Source of the DNA: JAITWN01 sp034002745
GTDB taxonomy: Bacteria > Pseudomonadota > Gammaproteobacteria > SZUA-140
DNA length: 33,024 bases
Assembly: GCA_034002745.1 (NCBI GenBank)
Contig: JAVEZY010000032.1
Location: 1-33,024 of the forward strand
Reading direction: 5' to 3'
Positions 1-7,372 of this stretch are shown one piece after another. The notes under the pieces were generated by a model. That model saw only the letters and a program-made list of their open reading frames with translations. It was not told the origin of the DNA and did no database searches. How positions within the stretch are numbered: the stretch's first letter is position 1; the number at the start of each line of letters is the position of its first letter. The translations under genes were made by a program, and so were the position numbers.

Positions 1-76
1 TGGCGCTCTCTAGGGGAATCGAACCCCTGTTCCCGCCGTGAGAGGGCGGTGTCCTAGGCCGCTAGACGAAGAGAGC
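1..76 (-). tRNA. tRNA-Glu (anticodon CUC)
   Basis: Read on the minus strand, this is a complete 76-nt cloverleaf. The acceptor arms GCTCTCT and AGAGAGC pair perfectly, the discriminator base is G and the 3' CCA is encoded. The anticodon stem CCGCC/GGCGG encloses the loop CTCTCAC, giving anticodon CUC for the glutamate codon GAG. The T arm carries GGTTCGAATCC. The body closely follows bacterial tRNA-Glu, whose major isoacceptor has UUC. The CCA lies at bases 1-3, so any gene downstream of the tRNA falls outside the window. It is divergent from pcnB. Confidence 0.96.
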
Positions 77-127
77 TGGCTGGATCCGACGCGGAGGTGG
101 CAGTAGGCCGGGCGTCGAATTTCGGCT

Positions 128-155
128 ATTATACGGCTCTTCCGCGAATGTACAA
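128..155 (-). promoter_or_regulatory. Candidate sigma70 promoter for tRNA-Glu
   Basis: On the minus strand a perfect TATAAT (133 to 128) follows TTGTAC (155 to 150) with a 16-nt spacer. Transcription would start near 121, about 45 nt before the mature tRNA. The -35 matches the consensus only in its TTG half, so the call rests mainly on the -10 and its position. Confidence 0.5.
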
Positions 156-186
156 GCTGTTGAAAACAATTTAAGAATAAGTCTCC

Positions 187-201
187 AGGGAACCTGCCAT
201 T
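187..201 (+). promoter_or_regulatory. Shine-Dalgarno and AUU start codon of pcnB
   Basis: AGGGA at 187-191 lies 7 nt before an ATT codon at 199-201. In this frame a TAA at 178-180 closes the upstream side. No ATG, GTG or TTG occurs before the GTG/ATG region near 319-328, which is already inside the conserved nucleotidyltransferase domain. E. coli pcnB is known to start at AUU, so the same rare start is the best reading here. Confidence 0.75.
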
Positions 202-1503
202 AGCAATCCTCTCGTCATACCTCGCTCGGAACACACCATTTCCCGGGCCGGCATCAGTGAAAATGCGCTCAAGGTACTTTACCGCCTGAAGGAGGCCGGG
301 TACGGGGCGTATCTCGTCGGCGGCTGCGTGCGCGACATGCTGCTCGGCCGCGAACCGAAAGACTTCGATGTTTCCACCGATGCAAAGCCGGAGGAGGTGC
401 GCCAGCTGTTTCGCAACTGTCGGCTCGTCGGCCGGCGTTTCCGTCTGGCGCACGTGCATTTCGGGCGCGAGATCATCGAGGTGGCGACCTTCCGCGCGCT
501 GCAATCCGAAGCGGATGACAGCGAAGAGCGGCTGATCGAGAACGGTCGCATCATTCGCGACAATGTCTATGGCACGATCGAGGAAGATGCCTGGCGACGC
601 GATTTCACGGTCAACGCCCTGTACTACAACATCAGCGATTTCAGCGTCGTCGATTACGTGGGCGGGATGGAGGATCTGCGCGCCGGAGAGCTGCGCCTCA
701 TCGGAGATACCACGACGCGCTATCGCGAGGATCCTGTGCGCATGCTGCGCGCGGTGCGATTCGCGGTCAAGCTCGGCTTCCGCATCCATCCCGATTCCGA
801 GGCGTCGTTGTTCGAGCTGGCGCCCCTGCTGGCAAGTATTTCTCCGGCACGACTCTACGAGGAAGTGCTCAAGCTGTTCCTCGGCGGTGTCGCCGCGCAG
901 ACCTTCGAGGCGCTGCGGCACTACCGCCTGTTCGAGCACCTCTTCCCCCGTACTGAAGAGGTGCTTTCCGAGTTGCGCGAAGGTCCGGAGCTGGAGCTGC
1001 TGAATCGCGCGCTCGCCAATACCGACACCCGCATTGCCGAGGACAAGCCGGTGACGCCGGCTTTCCTGTACGCGGCGCTGTTGTGGGGGCCGGTGCGGAT
1101 GCGCATCGCGGAGCTGCAGGCCGGTGGCATGGCCGAGATGCCGGCGCTCCAGCAGGCGAGCCGGGAGGTGTTCGAAGAGCAGAGCCGGCACGCCATTCTG
1201 CCGCGCCGCTTTTCGACCCAGATGCGTGAGATCTGGGTGCTGCAGCCGCGCCTGCAGCGTCATGCCGGCAAGCGTGCGGCGCGCATGCTCGAGCATCCCC
1301 GATTCCGCGCCGCCTATGATTTTCTGTTGTTGCGGGCGGCGGCGGGCGAGCCGGTCGGCGAGCTCGCAGAGTGGTGGACACGATTCCAGGAAACCGACGA
1401 ACAGGGGCGGGCAACGCTCGCCACACCGTCGACAGCGGCTTCCGAACAGCGTCCGCGCCGGCGGCGGCGCCGCAAGACGCGCAAGCCCTCGCCACCGGCA
1501 TGA
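199..1503 (+). CDS. pcnB: Poly(A) polymerase I
   Basis: PcnB adds 3' poly(A) tails to RNA, marking transcripts for decay by the degradosome. From the ATT at 199 the product is 434 residues (E. coli about 454). The N-terminus carries VIPRSEHTISRAGISENALK, which aligns with the pre-catalytic segment of E. coli PcnB. This is followed by the class II nucleotidyltransferase signature GGCVRD...LLG and the metal-binding DFDV. The RRDFTVNALYYN segment is typical of the family. The C-terminus is a long Arg/Lys-rich tail suited to RNA binding, as in PcnB rather than CCA-adding enzymes. Starting at the first ATG (328) would delete the GGCVR motif, so that start is rejected. An AUU start normally implies low, IF3-sensitive expression; that is inference here. 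folK follows after 76 nt. Confidence 0.93.
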   Translation: MSNPLVIPRSEHTISRAGISENALKVLYRLKEAGYGAYLVGGCVRDMLLGREPKDFDVSTDAKPEEVRQLFRNCRLVGRRFRLAHVHFGREIIEVATFRALQSEADDSEERLIENGRIIRDNVYGTIEEDAWRRDFTVNALYYNISDFSVVDYVGGMEDLRAGELRLIGDTTTRYREDPVRMLRAVRFAVKLGFRIHPDSEASLFELAPLLASISPARLYEEVLKLFLGGVAAQTFEALRHYRLFEHLFPRTEEVLSELREGPELELLNRALANTDTRIAEDKPVTPAFLYAALLWGPVRMRIAELQAGGMAEMPALQQASREVFEEQSRHAILPRRFSTQMREIWVLQPRLQRHAGKRAARMLEHPRFRAAYDFLLLRAAAGEPVGELAEWWTRFQETDEQGRATLATPSTAASEQRPRRRRRRKTRKPSPPA

Positions 1504-1579
1504 GGTGGCCCGGGACTGCTGCCGCGGTCTCGGCCGGGGTTATACTGAAGCCGTGGTCCGCTTGAACCATCGAACCTTC

Positions 1580-2116
1580 ATGTCCGAGCGCACAGACCGA
1601 GCGCACTTTCACTCCGCAAGCGGGGTACGCGCCTACGTCGGCATCGGGAGCAATCTCGGCGAACCGATCGAGCAGGTGCGACGCGCCGTGGTTGCGATGC
1701 AGGCATTGCCGCATACGCGCCTGGTGCGTCTGTCATCGCTGTATCGCAGCGCGCCGCTCGGCGACGCCGATCAGCCCGAGTACATCAACGCTGTCGCCAT
1801 GCTCGATACGCATCTGCACCCCAGGCAACTGCTCGCTGCCCTGCACGACATCGAGGCTGCTCAGGGTCGCGATCGCGGCGCCGGCCGCTGGGCCTCGCGC
1901 ACCCTGGATCTCGATCTGCTCGTGTATGGCGACGAACGCCATGCGACGGAGGATCTCATCGTGCCTCATCCCGGCATAGCGGAGCGCGAGTTCGTCCTCC
2001 ATCCGCTCAGCGAGGTCGCTCCGGAGCTCGATATTCCGGGTTTCGGTCCGGTGGCGGAGCTTGCCCGCCGCTGCGACCCGCGTGGCCTGCTGCGAATCGA
2101 GGATGCGTTCGCATGA
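1580..2116 (+). CDS. folK: HPPK, folate biosynthesis pyrophosphokinase
   Basis: 2-Amino-4-hydroxy-6-hydroxymethyldihydropteridine pyrophosphokinase transfers pyrophosphate from ATP to the pterin alcohol, just before dihydropteroate synthase in folate synthesis. The product has 178 residues, against about 160 in E. coli; the first 25 or so are a non-conserved extension. Visible family motifs are YVGIGSNLG near the N-terminus, SSLYRSAPLG, DQPEYINAV and the signature GRWASRTLDLDLLVYGD with its metal-binding aspartates. The ATG at 1580 was chosen as the last ATG before the conserved start; its Shine-Dalgarno is weak. A TATACT at 1541-1546 could be a -10 but no good -35 accompanies it. The stop overlaps the next start as ATGA. 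Confidence 0.94.
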   Translation: MSERTDRAHFHSASGVRAYVGIGSNLGEPIEQVRRAVVAMQALPHTRLVRLSSLYRSAPLGDADQPEYINAVAMLDTHLHPRQLLAALHDIEAAQGRDRGAGRWASRTLDLDLLVYGDERHATEDLIVPHPGIAEREFVLHPLSEVAPELDIPGFGPVAELARRCDPRGLLRIEDAFA

Positions 2117-2787
2117 GCAGTGAGCTGCGTCACGACTATATCGTCGTCGAAGGGCCGATCGGCGTTGGCAAGACCAGCCTGGCGCGGCGTCTCGCCGCGA
2201 CCTTCGAAACCGAACTGCTGCTGGAGGGTGCGGACGAGAATCCGTTCCTCGAGCGCTTCTATCGCAACCCGCGTGAGGCGGCGCTGCCGACGCAGCTGTA
2301 TTTCCTGTTTCAGCGCGCGCGCCAGATGCAGGCGCTGCGCCAGGGTGACATCTTCCGTCCGGTGCGCGTGGCCGACTTTCTCATGGAGAAGGACCGCTTG
2401 TTCGCGGGGCTGACCCTCGACGACGAGGAGCTCAAGCTCTATGAGCAGGTCTATGCGCAGATGACCCTGGATGCGCCGACGCCGGATCTGGTGATCTATC
2501 TGCAGGCGCCGGTCGATATCCTGCGCACCCGCGTGCGCTCGCGCGGCATTCCGCATGAGCAGCTCATGGACCAGATGTATCTGGAGAAGGTCGTCGATGC
2601 CTATGCGCGCCTGTTCCATTACTACGATGCCGCGCCGCTGCTGATCGTCAACGCGTCATCCATCGACCCGCTGCACAACGACGAGGACTACGAAGCCCTG
2701 CTCGCCTGCATCCGAGGCATCAGCAGCGGGCGACACTTCTTCAATCCGGTGCCGTCGGTGCTGCAGAATCCGAGACCACGCCAATGA
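2113..2787 (+). CDS. Deoxynucleoside kinase (dGK/dCK family)
   Basis: A 224-residue P-loop kinase of the deoxynucleoside kinase family, which phosphorylates deoxynucleosides to monophosphates in salvage. The Walker A motif GPIGVGKTS is at residues 14-22. It is followed by DENPFLERFY, a QLYFLFQRARQ helix, the segment VADFLMEKDRLFAG and the lid-like RVRSRGI. The exact base preference (dA, dG or dC) cannot be read from sequence. The gene overlaps folK and panB by ATGA at both ends, so it is translated within a folate/pantothenate operon. It was probably recruited by position rather than pathway, though panB consumes methylene-tetrahydrofolate and thus ties folate to pantothenate. Confidence 0.88.
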   Translation: MSSELRHDYIVVEGPIGVGKTSLARRLAATFETELLLEGADENPFLERFYRNPREAALPTQLYFLFQRARQMQALRQGDIFRPVRVADFLMEKDRLFAGLTLDDEELKLYEQVYAQMTLDAPTPDLVIYLQAPVDILRTRVRSRGIPHEQLMDQMYLEKVVDAYARLFHYYDAAPLLIVNASSIDPLHNDEDYEALLACIRGISSGRHFFNPVPSVLQNPRPRQ

Positions 2788-3587
2788 ACGACAAGCCGGT
2801 CACTCTGTCCTCGCTGCGCGCGATGAAGGCGCGCGGGGAGAAGATCGTCTGCCTCACTGCCTATGACGCCGGTTTCGCGCGCGTGCTCGAGGACGCGGGC
2901 GTCGAAGTGCTGCTGGTCGGCGATTCGCTCGGCAACGTGGTGCAGGGGCATGGCACCACGCTGCCGGTGACGCTGGATGACATGGTCTATCACACGGCCT
3001 GCGTTGCGCGCGGCAGTCGCCGCGCGCTGGTGATGAGCGATCTGCCCTTCGCCAGCGATGCCACGCCGCTGCGCGCGCTGGACAGCGCGGCGCGGCTGAT
3101 GGCCGAAGGCGGCGCCCACATGGTGAAGATCGAGGGTGGCCGGGTGATGGCGGAAGCCGTGCGGACGCTCAGCGATCGCGGCCTGCCGGTCTGCGGGCAT
3201 CTGGGCCTGCTGCCACAGTCCGTGCACAAGACCGGCTATCGCGTGCAGGGGCGCGACGCCGATGGCGCGGCCAGGCTGCTTGCCGATGCGCGCGAGCTCG
3301 AGGAGGCGGGCGCGGACATGCTGTTGCTCGAATGCGTGCCGGCGGAGCTCGCGGCGCAGGTCAGCGGGAACGCCAGGGTGCCGGTGATCGGCATCGGCGC
3401 CGGTGCGTCCTGTGACGGACAGGTGCTCGTGCTTTATGACGTGCTCGGAATCACGCCCGGGAAGCGGCCGAGCTTCGCCGCCGATTTCCTCAGCGGAACG
3501 ACGGGCGGTGTCGCAGCCGCGGCTACGGCTTATGTGCGGGCGGTGAAAGAGGGCGCTTTCCCGGCGGCGGAGCACATCCCGGCATGA
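2784..3587 (+). CDS. panB: 3-methyl-2-oxobutanoate hydroxymethyltransferase
   Basis: Ketopantoate hydroxymethyltransferase adds a hydroxymethyl group from 5,10-methylene-THF to alpha-ketoisovalerate, the first committed step to pantothenate and CoA. The product is 267 residues (E. coli 264). LLVGDSLGNVVQGH carries the first Mg-binding aspartate (D47) and MSDLPF the second. HMVKIEGG and the GHLGLLPQSVH segment follow, with the later ECVPAEL carrying the catalytic glutamate region. It forms a TIM-barrel decamer in known homologues. It overlaps the kinase before it and panC after it by ATGA, so translation is probably coupled. Confidence 0.97.
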   Translation: MNDKPVTLSSLRAMKARGEKIVCLTAYDAGFARVLEDAGVEVLLVGDSLGNVVQGHGTTLPVTLDDMVYHTACVARGSRRALVMSDLPFASDATPLRALDSAARLMAEGGAHMVKIEGGRVMAEAVRTLSDRGLPVCGHLGLLPQSVHKTGYRVQGRDADGAARLLADARELEEAGADMLLLECVPAELAAQVSGNARVPVIGIGAGASCDGQVLVLYDVLGITPGKRPSFAADFLSGTTGGVAAAATAYVRAVKEGAFPAAEHIPA

Positions 3588-4465
3588 TGCGCGTGCGTGA
3601 GCCCGCCGCGCTGCGCGAAGTGCTGCGCGGCTGGCGGCGCGAAGGCGAGTCCATCGCGCTGGTGCCCACCATGGGCGATCTGCACGAAGGGCACATGACG
3701 CTGGTCGAGCAGGCGCGCCGCCATGCCTCCCGGGTCGTCGTCAGCGTCTTCGTCAACCCGCTGCAATTCAATGACGCGGCCGATTTCGCCGCCTATCGAC
3801 GTGATCCCGATGCCGACACCGAACTGCTGCGGCAGGCCGGAGTCGATCTGCTGTTCATGCCGGATGCCTCGACAATCTATCCGCACGGCGTCGGTGCCGG
3901 TACGGGCGTGGTCGTTCCGGAAATCGGCGATTCGCTGTGCGGCGCCTTTCGCCCCGGCCACTTCGCGGGCGTGGGCACGGTGGTTTCCATCCTCTTCAAT
4001 CTGGTCCGGCCCGATGCGGCGCTGTTCGGCGAGAAGGACTACCAGCAACTGCTCCTGGTGCGGCGCATGGTCGAGGATCTGCACTACGGGATCGATGTCA
4101 TCGGTGTGCCCACGGTGCGCGGAAGCGACGGGCTGGCGCTCAGTTCACGCAACCGCTATCTGGATGCAAGCGAGCGCGCGCGTGCTGCGCGGCTCCATCA
4201 GGTGCTGGAGGCGATTGGCGCGGATCTGCTGCGCGATGGCCTGCCCGCGCAGGCCGCGCTCGAGGTGCGGGGCATGGAGGAACTGGCGCTGGCTGGTTTC
4301 AGGCCCGAATACGTGGCAATCCGGCGTGCCGCTGATCTGGGCTTGCCGCAGCCGGGCGATCGCTGCTTGCGCATTCTGGCCGCGGCATGGCTTGGCCGAG
4401 CAAGGCTGATCGACAATCTGCCTGTGGATCTGCCGGAGGACGGGAAGGGGACGCTCCCCTCTTGA
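3584..4465 (+). CDS. panC: Pantothenate synthetase
   Basis: Pantoate-beta-alanine ligase condenses pantoate and beta-alanine with ATP through a pantoyl-adenylate. The product is 293 residues, near the usual 283. The nucleotide-binding PTMGDLHEGHMTL (HIGH-like) lies near residue 25, followed by VSVFVNPLQF, the pantoate site around GEKDYQQLLLVRRM and the KMSKS-like ALSSRNRYL. Two adjacent ATGs (3584, 3587) could serve as start; the first gives the ATGA overlap with panB. Pseudomonas has panD next, but here panC ends at a hairpin facing ppc, so the beta-alanine source must be encoded elsewhere. Confidence 0.97.
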   Translation: MMRVREPAALREVLRGWRREGESIALVPTMGDLHEGHMTLVEQARRHASRVVVSVFVNPLQFNDAADFAAYRRDPDADTELLRQAGVDLLFMPDASTIYPHGVGAGTGVVVPEIGDSLCGAFRPGHFAGVGTVVSILFNLVRPDAALFGEKDYQQLLLVRRMVEDLHYGIDVIGVPTVRGSDGLALSSRNRYLDASERARAARLHQVLEAIGADLLRDGLPAQAALEVRGMEELALAGFRPEYVAIRRAADLGLPQPGDRCLRILAAAWLGRARLIDNLPVDLPEDGKGTLPS

Positions 4466-4477
4466 GAGGGCGTCCCC
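4447..4477. terminator. Hairpin between convergent panC and ppc
   Basis: GGGGACG (4447-4453) pairs with CGTCCCC (4471-4477), and inside it CCCTCT (4457-4462) pairs with AGAGGG (4465-4470), with a 3-nt bulge on the left arm. It straddles the panC stop and lies 7 nt past the ppc stop, so it could act on both transcripts. There is no T-tract on either side, so classical intrinsic termination is uncertain; RNA 3'-end protection is an alternative. Confidence 0.5.
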
Positions 4478-4483
4478 GACAGA

Positions 4484-7342
4484 TCAGCCGGTATTGCGCA
4501 TGCCGGCGGCAATGGCGTTGATGCTGCGCAGCAGGGGATCCACCCAGACCGCCTTTTCGCTCTCCTCGGCTTTCGGCTCGCGCGTACGCTCCAGCAGCAT
4601 CACCTGGATATGGTTCAGTGGATCCATGTACGGATTGCGCCGGCTGAGCGACAGGCGCAGCGTCGGGTTCTCGTCGATCAGATGGTCGATATTTGCCGCA
4701 TGCAGGATCTGGCGTACCGTGCGTTCGTATTCCGCGCGGATCTGCTCGTAGATTCCGTTCGCCAGTTCGGCGTCCGGGCACAGATTGGCATAGCGGCGCG
4801 CGATGCCCATGTCGGCCTTGAACAGCGACATCTGCGTGTTGCTGAGCAGGGCCCTGAAGAACGGCCACTGCTTGTACATCGTGCGCAACTGCGCGATGCC
4901 TTCGGGATTGTCCGCACACCAGTGCTCCAGCGCCGAACCGATGCCGTACCAGGCGGGCAGCGTATGTCGCGACTGCGCCCAGCCGAATACCCAGGGAATC
5001 GCCCGGATCGAACCCTTGGTGCGGTCCGAGCGGCGCCGGTGGCTGGGGCGTGAGCCGATGTTCAGCAGCCCGATTTCGGTGACCGGCGTCGCCTCGTAGA
5101 AGTAATCGAGGAAACGCGGGGTCTCATCGACCAGGGCGCGATAGGCGCGCTCACCCCTGCTGGCCAGATCGGACATGACCGCCATGTACCGTGGATCGGT
5201 CGCCGGGGTTTCCGCCACCAGACTCCGGCTCGCCTTGAGCAGGCCGGTGATGCCGACACCGAGCTCGTACACCGCGGTCTCGCGGTTGCTGTACTTGTAG
5301 GAGACCATTTCTCCCTGCTCGGTGAACTTGATGCGACCCTGCACGGTTCCGGGCGGCTGGGAGAGGATGGATTCGTGGGTCGGGCCGCCGCCGCGTCCGA
5401 TGGTGCCGCCGCGGCCATGGAACAGGCGGTAGTCGATGCCGCGCTTGCCGGTGAGGCGCGCCACGGTGATCTGTGCCTGATAGAGCGACCATGCGGAGGC
5501 GAGGATGCCGCCGTCCTTGCACGAGTCCGAGTACCCGAGCATGATTTCCTGCACGTTGCCGCTGGACCGCAGCAGCCTGGTGTAGATGCCGCAATCGAGC
5601 AGACGGCTCATCACCGGCTCGATGCGCTGCAGGTCGTCGATGGTTTCGAACAGCGGCGAGACCAGCAGATGGCAGTACCAGTCGTCCGCCTTGCGGCCGA
5701 CGAGTCCGGCAAGGCGTCCGAGCAGCATCACCTCGAGCACATGGCTGGCGGTATGGGTCATCGAGATGACGTAGCTGCCGAAGCAGTCGTCGCTCACCTC
5801 GCCGCGCATGCGTGCCATGACGTCGAATACTTCCAGGGTCTCGCGCGTCGACGCCGACAGGGACGCGCGGTCGAAGCCCAGCGGATCGCCCTCGATGCAT
5901 CGCGCCAGCACCTCGATGCGTCCATCTTCGTCCATCGATGCGTAGTCGATGCCATTCGCGGCGCACAGCTCGGCGACCGCTTCGGTGTGCCGTGAGGACT
6001 CCTGGCGAATGTCGAGCTGGGCCAGGAAGAAGCCAAAGGTCTCGACCAGCCGGATCAGGTCCTTCAGGCCGAGATCGGCGAGCGCGCGATCGCCGTGTCC
6101 GATCAGCGAATCGCGGATGCGGTAGAGTTCCTCGAGGAATTCGCCGGCCGAGCGGTATGCGGCGCGCGGCGGCGTCAGCGTGCCCTCGCCCTCCTGCTGG
6201 CGACGCAGATGATCGAGCATCTGCTGCAGGCGGTAGCGCGCGATGTAGAGCTTGCGACGATAGGGCTCATGACGGAAGCGCTGGGCATCTCCCAGGGCTT
6301 TCTGCGCCCAGCACTCGTCGGCCTCCAGGCCGGCGAGGAATTCCTGCGTCGGCGTGCACATCAATCCCGAATGGGTGAGCTCGTGGCTGAGCTGCGCGAC
6401 ACGCGGCAGGTATTCCTTCAGCGCGGCGATGGCATGCATGCGCACCGCCTGTGCGGTCACTTCCGGCGTGACATTGGGATTGCCGTCGCGATCGCCGCCG
6501 ACCCAGGATCCGAAGCGCATGAAGCTCGGCACCACCACCGGCTCCGCGTTCTCGGAGACATGTCCATAGACCTTCTCGATGGTCTGTTCCAGTTCCCGGT
6601 ACATGAGCGGCACCGCCTGGAACAGGCTGTCCTCGAAGTAATGAATGCAGTGGCGGATCTCGCCGGCGACGTTCGGTCGCTGCATGCGTACTTCGTCGGT
6701 CTTCCACAGCGTCTGGATCTGGGTTTCCAGCAGCCGGATGATGTTCTCGCGGTCATCGCGCGACAGCCGCGGTTCGTCGAGCTGCTGGCTGGTGAGAAAG
6801 ATCCGGCGCAGCGCCTCCATGATGGTGTGGCGCTTGGATTCGGTCGGATGCGCGGTGATGACCGGATTGTAGTAGAGGCGGTCGAGGACCTGCTGCAGCT
6901 GGTCGCGGCTGATGTGCTGGCGGCGAAACTCGCGCAGGACCTGATCGAACGAGCCTGTCCACTGCGCCTTGCCGGCGCGAACCTGGGCGCGTCGCAAGCC
7001 GTGGTGATGCGCTTCTTCGGCCAGGTTCACCAGGCTGAAGTAGATGCTGAAGGCGCGCACCACGTGCGAAATGGTTTCGGGATCGAGCTTGCGGATGTAG
7101 CGGTCGAGCCGCTGGCGCAGGCGCGGGGAGTCGCCCTTGTGCAGCCGGATGGTGCCCTTGCGCAGCGTTTCGACGGCGACATACACGCGGCCGCCTGCCT
7201 GCGACTGGAGGACGTTGCCGAGCAGGCTGCCGAGCAGCTTGACGCGGGCCCGCAGCTTCTTGTCGGCGCCGGATTCGCGCCCGGCGGCGGTACGCCGGGC
7301 GGCCGGCCGCGGGACGATGTTTGTGGCTTTGGTCGGATTCAT
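4484..7342 (-). CDS. ppc: Phosphoenolpyruvate carboxylase
   Basis: PEP carboxylase makes oxaloacetate from PEP and bicarbonate and so replenishes the TCA cycle. The product is 952 residues, longer than E. coli (883). About 28 extra basic, low-complexity residues precede the region aligning with the E. coli N-terminus. The catalytic VITAHPTE (His 165), GGDRDGNPNVT, GYSDSCKDGG and the FHGRGGTIGRGGGPTH loop are all intact. The C-terminus ends GMRNTG, as in the family where the last residues help bind effectors. It lies 30 bp downstream of glgA on the same strand and converges on panC. A TATAAT 8 nt before the ATG could give it its own, nearly leaderless promoter. Confidence 0.98.
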   Translation of the reverse strand: MNPTKATNIVPRPAARRTAAGRESGADKKLRARVKLLGSLLGNVLQSQAGGRVYVAVETLRKGTIRLHKGDSPRLRQRLDRYIRKLDPETISHVVRAFSIYFSLVNLAEEAHHHGLRRAQVRAGKAQWTGSFDQVLREFRRQHISRDQLQQVLDRLYYNPVITAHPTESKRHTIMEALRRIFLTSQQLDEPRLSRDDRENIIRLLETQIQTLWKTDEVRMQRPNVAGEIRHCIHYFEDSLFQAVPLMYRELEQTIEKVYGHVSENAEPVVVPSFMRFGSWVGGDRDGNPNVTPEVTAQAVRMHAIAALKEYLPRVAQLSHELTHSGLMCTPTQEFLAGLEADECWAQKALGDAQRFRHEPYRRKLYIARYRLQQMLDHLRRQQEGEGTLTPPRAAYRSAGEFLEELYRIRDSLIGHGDRALADLGLKDLIRLVETFGFFLAQLDIRQESSRHTEAVAELCAANGIDYASMDEDGRIEVLARCIEGDPLGFDRASLSASTRETLEVFDVMARMRGEVSDDCFGSYVISMTHTASHVLEVMLLGRLAGLVGRKADDWYCHLLVSPLFETIDDLQRIEPVMSRLLDCGIYTRLLRSSGNVQEIMLGYSDSCKDGGILASAWSLYQAQITVARLTGKRGIDYRLFHGRGGTIGRGGGPTHESILSQPPGTVQGRIKFTEQGEMVSYKYSNRETAVYELGVGITGLLKASRSLVAETPATDPRYMAVMSDLASRGERAYRALVDETPRFLDYFYEATPVTEIGLLNIGSRPSHRRRSDRTKGSIRAIPWVFGWAQSRHTLPAWYGIGSALEHWCADNPEGIAQLRTMYKQWPFFRALLSNTQMSLFKADMGIARRYANLCPDAELANGIYEQIRAEYERTVRQILHAANIDHLIDENPTLRLSLSRRNPYMDPLNHIQVMLLERTREPKAEESEKAVWVDPLLRSINAIAAGMRNTG

Positions 7343-7350
7343 GCGCCGGC

Positions 7351-7356
7351 ATTATA
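7351..7356 (-). promoter_or_regulatory. Possible -10 box just before ppc
   Basis: A perfect TATAAT reads on the minus strand in the 30-bp glgA-ppc gap, 8 nt from the ppc ATG. A transcript from it would have essentially no leader. No convincing -35 is seen at 16-18 nt, and no Shine-Dalgarno precedes the ATG. It may be a chance match. Confidence 0.3.
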
Positions 7357-7372
7357 GCCGATCGTGAGAGTT

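Noticed and set aside
328..330. ATG as the start of pcnB
   Set aside because: It would remove the conserved GGCVR nucleotidyltransferase motif and about 43 residues that align with E. coli PcnB.
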